Assembly: GCA_945878795.1 (NCBI GenBank)
Contig: CAMDWF010000045.1
Location: 1 to 11,244 of the forward strand
DNA: 11,244 nucleotides
Direction: 5' to 3'
Origin: Synechococcus sp. UW140
GTDB lineage: Bacteria > Cyanobacteriota > Cyanobacteriia > PCC-6307 > Cyanobiaceae
In this document: in pieces, positions 6,429 to 11,244 of the stretch
Numbering within the stretch: position 1 is the stretch's first letter
Layout of the letters: the number at the start of each line of letters is the position of its first letter
Translations under genes and position numbers: made by a program
The notes under the pieces: model-generated
Database searches by the model: none
The model's input: only the letters and a program-made list of their open reading frames with translations
Told to the model about the DNA's origin: nothing

Positions 6429-7391
6429 TCAGTGGGTCCCGGCAAAACGGATGTCGAGGCTTCTGAGGTAGGTGTGCAGTCCGGAGTCCTGAATCGGCAG
6501 TAGCCGGGCCATTCGACCGCTTTCATTGACATGGGCATGCCAATGGCCAGGAGGCGTGATGAACGCTCCGCCGGCTTGCCAGTCAATGCGATGGGGATCG
6601 CGGATCGTGCCGTCATCGCCGAGCTCCCTGCCCGCCAGGGTGTAGCAGCCGGGATCGCAGTCCACGATCAGATCGAGAGCCACGGATTGATGCCGATGCG
6701 GGGGTTGGACGGCCCCGGCAGGCACCACCCCGAGCATCGCCCAGAGGGTATGACTGACCGTTCGGCTAGCGGGCAGATCCTCGTGGGCCAGCAGGATGCT
6801 TAACCGGTTGCTGCGGGCGGCGCTGGGGTCGTCGAGCAGAGTCTGCAGTTCGGCCTCAAGCAAGGCGCTGGGGTAATGGCTGGCCCGAAAACGGGGCTGG
6901 CTTGGCTTGACCCCCAGGTAGCTGAGCAGGGGCCCGTCGTGGACCCAGTAGAGAATGCTTTCTTTATGGGCCTGAAGCAAGGGATCGGGCCCAGCCGGCA
7001 GCACAAACAGATCGCCCGCCGACCAGGCGAGTTCCAGAGTCGGTTGATCCGGGGCGGCAGGCCGCTGCAGCTGGCCTGAGCCCCGCAGCACATAAAACAG
7101 GGAGCTGGTGGCGCTGGCGGCTGCCTTGAGCTCCTCACCGGCCAGCAGCCGCAGGAAATGGGCCGCCAGGGCCGGACTGGTGGCCGGTCCCGGACAGCCC
7201 AGCTCTTGACTGAGATCGAGGGGCAGGATGGCCGTGGGACCTGCAGCATGCAGCTCGGAGGTCCACTGCCGGTAGGGGATCGGTTCGGTCAGGCCGGGGC
7301 GGATCGGATTGGCCGCTTGGCGGTAATCAAAGATCTGGATGCCCGCCTGCCATTCGTGCTGGCTCAGCGATGGCGTTGGACTCTGGTTCAT
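6429..7391 (-). CDS. double-cupin protein, related to gentisate-1,2-dioxygenase-type bicupins
   Basis: 320 residues with two beta-barrel cupin domains. The first (about 75-138) keeps the fold signature (FYVLRGSGQL, then WSAGDLFVLPAG) but has no His anywhere between 80 and 142, so its metal site is lost. The second keeps the ligands: PPHRHQS (232 and 234) and PPGHWHAH (283-287), matching the cupin HxH and PxGxxH patterns. It may be an iron or manganese dioxygenase or a small-molecule binding protein; no substrate can be assigned. Two tandem ATGs occur, at 7394 and 7391. GGAGG at 7401-7397 is two bases from the first and five from the second, so the second is taken as the start. The gene is downstream of the MoaD-like gene on the same strand after an 82-base gap. 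Its 3' end converges on ftsH with 29 bases between. Confidence 0.82.
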   Translation of the reverse strand: MNQSPTPSLSQHEWQAGIQIFDYRQAANPIRPGLTEPIPYRQWTSELHAAGPTAILPLDLSQELGCPGPATSPALAAHFLRLLAGEELKAAASATSSLFYVLRGSGQLQRPAAPDQPTLELAWSAGDLFVLPAGPDPLLQAHKESILYWVHDGPLLSYLGVKPSQPRFRASHYPSALLEAELQTLLDDPSAARSNRLSILLAHEDLPASRTVSHTLWAMLGVVPAGAVQPPHRHQSVALDLIVDCDPGCYTLAGRELGDDGTIRDPHRIDWQAGGAFITPPGHWHAHVNESGRMARLLPIQDSGLHTYLRSLDIRFAGTH

Positions 7392-7395
7392 CATT

Positions 7396-7401
7396 CCCTC
7401 C
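7396..7401 (-). promoter_or_regulatory. ribosome-binding site GGAGGG that decides the cupin start
   Basis: The cleanest Shine-Dalgarno sequence on the minus strand in this window. Its spacing favours the second of two tandem ATGs (start at 7391) over the first (7394). Its presence also suggests that the cupin gene is translated independently of the MoaD-like gene upstream. Confidence 0.6.
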
Positions 7402-7473
7402 CAGGCATGGAGCGAACCCTATGGGATCGAGCAGGATCTGCGACGATGCCAAGCGGGAAAATCCCTATCCCCT

Positions 7474-7749
7474 TCAGCCGCCAGCAACCGCCGGCACGAT
7501 GCTGACCTCATCACCATCGGCTAGGGCAGTGGTCTGGTTGTCGAGGAAGCGGATGTCTTCGCTGTTGACGTAGACGTTGAGAAAACGCCGCAGTTTGCCG
7601 TCTTCATCACAGAGGCGGCCGAGGATGCCGGGGAAGCGGACGTCGAGGGCCTGTAGCAAGGAATCGACGCTGCTGGCATCAACGCTGACACTGGCTTCGT
7701 CGTTGGTGAACTTCTGCAGGGGCGTGGGGATCAGAACCTGGACGGCCAT
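7474..7749 (-). CDS. MoaD/ThiS-family ubiquitin-like sulfur-carrier protein
   Basis: A 91-residue beta-grasp protein ending in the diagnostic Gly-Gly (EVSIVPAVAGG). In this family the C-terminal glycine is adenylated by an E1-like enzyme and converted to a thiocarboxylate that donates sulfur. The first strand is VQVLIPTPLQKFT, the middle carries LRRFLNVYVN, and the tail resembles that of mycobacterial CysO. The ATG at 7749 is preferred because it starts directly at the first strand. A GTG at 7782, abutting the thrC stop (TGAGTG), is in frame and would add a low-complexity leader of 11 residues. Neither has a good ribosome site, so reinitiation after thrC is possible. It is unlikely to be plain MoaD, since no molybdopterin genes are near. 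Partnership with ThrC is inference from position. Confidence 0.88.
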   Translation of the reverse strand: MAVQVLIPTPLQKFTNDEASVSVDASSVDSLLQALDVRFPGILGRLCDEDGKLRRFLNVYVNSEDIRFLDNQTTALADGDEVSIVPAVAGG

Positions 7750-7782
7750 GGGGGCGTTTGGGGCGGGGGAGGTAGTGGTCAC

Positions 7783-9078
7783 TCAGGCCGCTGACGAGCC
7801 GCAGCTCTCAGAGGATGCTCGGTGCTGGGACTGAGACCGTTTCCAGGCGGCGTTGAAGCTGTCGAGCTGGGCTTCGATCAGGAAGGGTTCGCCGATGGAG
7901 GAGGCAATCGCTTCGGTGGTTTTAAGGCCGTTGCCGGTGATGTAGGCCACGGTGGTCTCTTCGGGGTCGATTTTGCCCTGCTCTACCAGTTTCTTGAGCA
8001 CGGCGATGGTGGTGCCGCCGGCGGTCTCGGTAAAAACCCCCTCGGTTTCCGCCAGCAACTTGATGCCGTCGATGATTTCCGCATCGCTGACTGCCGCAAT
8101 GCTGCCACCGGTGCGGCGGGCAATATCAATGGCGTAGGGACCATCGGCAGGGTTGCCAATGGCAATCGACTTGGCAATGGTGTTGGGTTTGACGGGCTTG
8201 ATGAAGTCCCTTCCCTCGGCAAAGGCCTGGGCAATCGGCGAACAACCTTCGGCTTGGGCGCCGCTGAAACGCACGGGCTTTTGTTCCACCAGGCCAACCT
8301 TGATGAATTCGTCAAAGCCCTTGCGGATTTTGGTGAACAGGGACCCGGAGGCCAGGGGGGCTACGACGTGGTCGGGAAGTTGCCAACCTAGTTGCTCGAT
8401 CACCTCATAGCCAAGGGTCTTGGAACCCTCGGAGTAGTAAGGACGCAAGTTGATGTTGACGAAACCCCAGCCATAGGTGTTAGCAACCTCGGAGCAGAGC
8501 CGGTTGACCTGGTCGTAGTTTCCCTTGACCGCCATCAAGGTGGGGTTGTAGACGAGTGTGCCAAGAACCTTGCCCAGTTCAAGGTCGGAGGGAATAAAGA
8601 CACAACATTCGAGACCGGCATAGGCTGCAATCGCCGCAGTGGAATTGGCCAGGTTGCCGGTACTTGCACAACTGACGGTGGAAAATCCCAGTTCCCGGGC
8701 CCGGGTCAGGGCCACCGATACGACGCGGTCCTTGAAGGACAGGGTGGGCATGTTGACGCCGTCATTCTTGATATAAAGCTCCTTGATGCCCAGGCGCTTG
8801 GCCAGCCGGTTGGCCCTCAGCAGGGGGGTGAACCCTGTGCCGACATCAATTGGATCTCCCTCGATCGGCAGAAAGTCGCGATAACGCCAGATGGAAACGG
8901 GCCCGGCTTCGATGGTGGCCCGGCTGACCCGGCTCCGGATCGCGTCGTAGTCGTAAACAACCTCCAGGGGGCCAAAACAAACGTCTTCGCAGACGTGACG
9001 CGCTTCGGCGGCATAGGCGTGGCCGCATTCCTTGCAGCGCAGACCGGTGAAGGTGGAGCGGGAGAGGGTGGCGGTCAC
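7783..9078 (-). CDS. thrC: threonine synthase (PLP-dependent)
   Basis: Converts O-phosphohomoserine to threonine, the last step of threonine synthesis, using pyridoxal phosphate. The protein is 431 residues. The N-terminal part carries a zinc-ribbon-like set C15-x2-C18 with C30 and C34, followed by the fold-type II core. The Schiff-base lysine is Lys116 in LSFKDR, the substrate/cofactor loop is STGN at 139-142, and a Gly/Ser loop PLASGSLF (241-248) fits the PLP phosphate site. All expected residues are present. The start is a GTG at 9078, five residues before the conserved FTGLRCKECG region (about 10-19), with no clear Shine-Dalgarno. The last 20 residues are Ser-rich and variable. It is the first gene of a minus-strand run with the sulfur-carrier gene and the cupin gene. 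Confidence 0.95.
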   Translation of the reverse strand: MTATLSRSTFTGLRCKECGHAYAAEARHVCEDVCFGPLEVVYDYDAIRSRVSRATIEAGPVSIWRYRDFLPIEGDPIDVGTGFTPLLRANRLAKRLGIKELYIKNDGVNMPTLSFKDRVVSVALTRARELGFSTVSCASTGNLANSTAAIAAYAGLECCVFIPSDLELGKVLGTLVYNPTLMAVKGNYDQVNRLCSEVANTYGWGFVNINLRPYYSEGSKTLGYEVIEQLGWQLPDHVVAPLASGSLFTKIRKGFDEFIKVGLVEQKPVRFSGAQAEGCSPIAQAFAEGRDFIKPVKPNTIAKSIAIGNPADGPYAIDIARRTGGSIAAVSDAEIIDGIKLLAETEGVFTETAGGTTIAVLKKLVEQGKIDPEETTVAYITGNGLKTTEAIASSIGEPFLIEAQLDSFNAAWKRSQSQHRASSESCGSSAA

Positions 9079-9224
9079 GGCACACGGCCAGACGATTTGA
9101 CCAGGTTAACAGCGCTGGCGAGGTGTCCCTTTTAAAGCCGATCTTCCAAGTCGGGTAATGCAATGGGCTTGCCCCTGGGCCACCTTCCGCGTCCCTTCCT
9201 AGCGTCGCTGGACTGGAGCCTTGC
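9079..9224. promoter_or_regulatory. divergent intergenic region between thrC and the UPF0182 gene
   Basis: 146 bases between two divergent genes. It contains the 8-bp palindrome CAGCGCTG (9110-9117), next to GTTAAC (9105-9110) and framed by CCAG (9101-9104) and CTGG (9115-9118). An AT-rich TTTTAAA lies at 9130-9136. These are candidate operator or -10 elements, but I could not match paired promoter boxes on either strand. Confidence 0.35.
9215..9218 (+). promoter_or_regulatory. ribosome-binding site GGAG for the UPF0182 gene (TTG start)
   Basis: GGAG lies six bases before an in-frame TTG at 9225 and 18 bases before the next candidate, GTG at 9237. The frame is closed upstream by TAA at 9156 and contains no ATG in between. 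The spacing therefore favours TTG as the start. Confidence 0.5.
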
Positions 9225-11244
9225 TTGTCTGTCCGCGTGCTTTCCGAACGGCCCTGGTCGCCACGCCTCATCCCCGTCGCCCTGCTGGCTGCAGCGGTGC
9301 TGGCCCTGCTGCTGTTGTTTGGCCTGGCACGCCTGGCCATTGAATGGCAATGGTTTGCCCAGTTCGGACTGCACGCGGTCGTGCTGCGGCGCTGGCTGCT
9401 GCAGCTGCTTGCGTTCGGCCTGGTCTTTGGTCTGGGGCTGTGGCTGCAGCTGCAGCAACTGCAGCGCTGCTGGCGCCTACGGCAGAGCTGCGCCCAAAAA
9501 CAGCTTCCCAATGATCCCATCCTGCGCTTGGAAAGCCCCAGCCTTGTGGCCAGCCTCGCGGGTCTGCTGCTGGCCCTGGCCCTTGGCCTGGCCTACCTGC
9601 TGGTCCAAGCCAAAGGCTTAATCACCTCCCCCTTTCGAGAGGAGGTGATCACGGGGCTAGCCGGCACCTCCGCCTGGTCCCCCCTGGTGGTGGCAGGTGT
9701 GGCCCTGGCCCTGGTGGGCCCCCTATTGATCTGGCCCCTCAACAGCCTGCGGCTGGCCCTGACCGCGGCCCTGGCTGCTTCCGCCACGGCGATCGCCAGG
9801 GGCTGGAGTCTCTGGTTGCCCGCCCTGCTGGCCGAACCGTTCGGGGAAAGGGACCCGTTGACAGGCCTGGATCTGGCCTTCACGGTGCTGCGGCTACCGG
9901 CCCTGCATCTGCTGTTGAGCGTGGCCATCGCCCAGGTCGCCGTTGGGCTGGTGGGGGGACTGTGGCTGAGCCTGGGGGAGGGCTCCAGTTTGAGTGATCT
10001 GCGTTTTGTCGGCTTGAGCCGCGACCAGCAGAAGGTGCTGCGGCCCCAGCTGGCCCTCCTCACCATCCTGGCGGCCTGCGCCACGGGTCTGGCCCCCTTC
10101 GACCTGATGGTGCAGGGCAGTGGTACCGCCGCCGGCGCCGGCCATGTGGACCTCTACGTCCGACTGCCGTTGCGGTTGCTGCTGACCCTGCTGCTGCTGC
10201 TGACGGCGGTGGGACTATTGGTGCCCTTGCCCAAGGACTGGCTGCGTCGGGGCGCCCTGATCCCGCTGGCGGCGACCGCCTTGATGGTGCCAGTGGCTGA
10301 ATGGCTGGTGGCGCCCCTGGTGCAACGGTTTTGGGTTCAGCCCCGGGAGCTGGCGGTGGAGACGCCCTACCTCGAACGCACGATCCGCGCCACCCGTCGG
10401 GCCTTCGGACTGGAGCGGGTGCGTTCCCTGACCCTGCAGCCGCGCCAGAGCCTCACCGCAGCCGATCTGGCTGCGGCACCGGGCACCCTGGCCAACATCC
10501 GGCTCTGGGACAGCACGCCGCTGCTGGCCGCCAATCGCCAACTGCAGCAATTGCGGCTTTATTACACCTTCCCTTCCGCCGCCGTCGATCGCTACCCCCT
10601 GCAAGCTTCCGGCCAGGGCAAGGGGGGTGCAACCCAGGTGCTCATCGCTGCCCGCGAAATGGATAGTGGCGCCCTGCCGGTTGGCTCCCGCACCTGGCTG
10701 AACCGCCACCTGGTGTTCACCCATGGCCATGGATTCACGGTCTCACCGGTGAATGCCTTCGGCAGCGACGGCCTGCCGCTCTTTTTCGTCAAGGATCTCG
10801 GTCGCAGCGGCAGGGTTCAGGGCCTGCCCCAGCTGGGCATCAGCGATGCCGAAGCCCGGGCGGCCCTGCCGGTGGGCCGTCCCCAGCTCTACTACTCCTC
10901 CGGGCCGTCCCCATACGCCATCGCCCCGACAAAGGTGCAGGAGTTCGACTACCCCGATGGCGAACTCAACGTTTACAACCACTACTCCGGCACCAAGGGC
11001 ATCTCCTTGGCGAACCGTTGGCACCGCCTGGCGGCCGCCCTCTATCTGCAGGAGGCGCGGGTGCTGCTCACGGGCTCCCTGCAGCCAAATTCGCTGCTAT
11101 TGCTGCGCCGCCAGGTGAAACAACGGCTGGAGGCCCTGGCCCCCTTTCTGGACTTCGAGAGCGAGCCCTACCTGGTGACGGCCCGCCTGGCACCCCAGGC
11201 CGGCTACCGGCACGAGCAACACCAGTACTGGCTGCTCGATGGTT
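9225..11244 (+). CDS. UPF0182 family large membrane protein, 3' end cut by the window edge
   Basis: A conserved protein of unknown function (COG1615), usually 900-1000 residues; 673 are visible with no stop before the window ends. The N-terminal third holds about seven to nine hydrophobic segments, for example near 15-38, 56-76, 108-128, 152-172, 221-248, 275-293, 313-334 and 344-366. After residue 370 the protein becomes soluble and carries family signatures: LYYTFPSAAVDRYPL (445-459), AAREMD, WLNRHLVFTHGHGF (491-504), LFFVKDL, QLYYSSG and NRWHRLAAALYLQE. It stops in HQYWLLDG, just where family members continue with a YTTS-like motif. The start is taken as TTG 9225 because of GGAG at 9215-9218; GTG 9237 is the alternative. 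The gene is divergent from thrC. Confidence 0.93.
   Translation, partial: MSVRVLSERPWSPRLIPVALLAAAVLALLLLFGLARLAIEWQWFAQFGLHAVVLRRWLLQLLAFGLVFGLGLWLQLQQLQRCWRLRQSCAQKQLPNDPILRLESPSLVASLAGLLLALALGLAYLLVQAKGLITSPFREEVITGLAGTSAWSPLVVAGVALALVGPLLIWPLNSLRLALTAALAASATAIARGWSLWLPALLAEPFGERDPLTGLDLAFTVLRLPALHLLLSVAIAQVAVGLVGGLWLSLGEGSSLSDLRFVGLSRDQQKVLRPQLALLTILAACATGLAPFDLMVQGSGTAAGAGHVDLYVRLPLRLLLTLLLLLTAVGLLVPLPKDWLRRGALIPLAATALMVPVAEWLVAPLVQRFWVQPRELAVETPYLERTIRATRRAFGLERVRSLTLQPRQSLTAADLAAAPGTLANIRLWDSTPLLAANRQLQQLRLYYTFPSAAVDRYPLQASGQGKGGATQVLIAAREMDSGALPVGSRTWLNRHLVFTHGHGFTVSPVNAFGSDGLPLFFVKDLGRSGRVQGLPQLGISDAEARAALPVGRPQLYYSSGPSPYAIAPTKVQEFDYPDGELNVYNHYSGTKGISLANRWHRLAAALYLQEARVLLTGSLQPNSLLLLRRQVKQRLEALAPFLDFESEPYLVTARLAPQAGYRHEQHQYWLLDG
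9621..9649 (+). repeat. 9-bp inverted repeat inside the UPF0182 gene containing a near-perfect internal Shine-Dalgarno
   Basis: ATCACCTCC and GGAGGTGAT flank an 11-base spacer, within codons for residues 133-142. The right arm with its flanks (AGGAGGTGATC) is complementary to the usual 3' end of bacterial 16S rRNA. The left arm resembles that rRNA end itself and would mask the site in a hairpin. A 9-bp inverted repeat of this spacing is expected about once by chance in 11 kb, so function is uncertain. Confidence 0.4.
9789..9796. other. single HIP1 octamer GCGATCGC
   Basis: The HIP1 palindrome abundant in many cyanobacteria is seen once here, inside the UPF0182 gene. Its low frequency fits picocyanobacteria, where HIP1 is not enriched. 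I read this by eye and may have missed another copy. Confidence 0.45.

Noticed and set aside
7771..7782. GTG at 7782 as the start of the sulfur-carrier gene
   Set aside because: Not excluded, but it adds a low-complexity 11-residue leader before the first beta strand and has no ribosome site; the ATG at 7749 fits the family fold better.
8392..9135. Open frame (247 codons) on the plus strand opposite thrC
   Set aside because: thrC is intact with all its motifs on the other strand; the plus-strand product is Gly/Val/Asp-rich with no recognisable family.
9163..9621. Plus-strand frame with ATG at 9163 overlapping the UPF0182 start
   Set aside because: The product is Cys/Trp/Pro-rich and out of frame with the clear UPF0182 signatures, whose frame starts without an ATG.

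Overview
The window looks like core chromosome of a high-GC picocyanobacterium in the Synechococcus/Cyanobium group. An oxygenic phototroph is indicated by psb30 (ycf12, a photosystem II subunit), a DUF565/Ycf20-family membrane protein, a cysteine-free L32 of the cyanobacterial/plastid type and an FtsH whose protease motif is HEVGH. The genus is inferred from these genes and from the GC-rich third codon positions; no rRNA is present to confirm it. I see twelve protein genes, no tRNA or rRNA, no CRISPR array, no insertion sequence, and no gene-free stretch above 150 bases.

Left part (1-1000): a minus-strand pair encodes a cysteine-cluster protein of the YkgJ family (380-742), then, through an ATGA overlap, a GDT1/UPF0016 cation-exporter half-gene that runs off the left edge (1-383). 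Divergent from this pair is the tiny psb30 gene (871-999). The middle left (1062-4368) holds recJ on the minus strand. Divergent from it across 64 bases, which contain a perfect 7-bp inverted repeat, is a two-gene plus-strand operon of a CbbY-like HAD phosphatase and the DUF565 protein, joined by an ATGA overlap. rpmF (L32) then lies on the minus strand, convergent with DUF565.

The centre (4456-6399) is an ftsH gene with complete AAA and zinc-protease domains but no first transmembrane helix. Convergent with it is a minus-strand run, in transcription order threonine synthase (thrC, 9078 to 7783), a MoaD/ThiS-like sulfur-carrier protein ending in Gly-Gly, and a double-cupin protein. The right edge (9225-11244) is the first 673 codons of a large UPF0182 membrane protein. 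It is open to the edge and appears to start at a TTG.

Most genes are ordinary housekeeping genes. The three items most worth a second look are the thrC / sulfur-carrier pairing, which resembles the CysM/CysO arrangement, the one-helix FtsH, and the translationally coupled YkgJ/GDT1 metal pair beside a photosystem II gene. Nothing here looks like a mobile element or a defence system.
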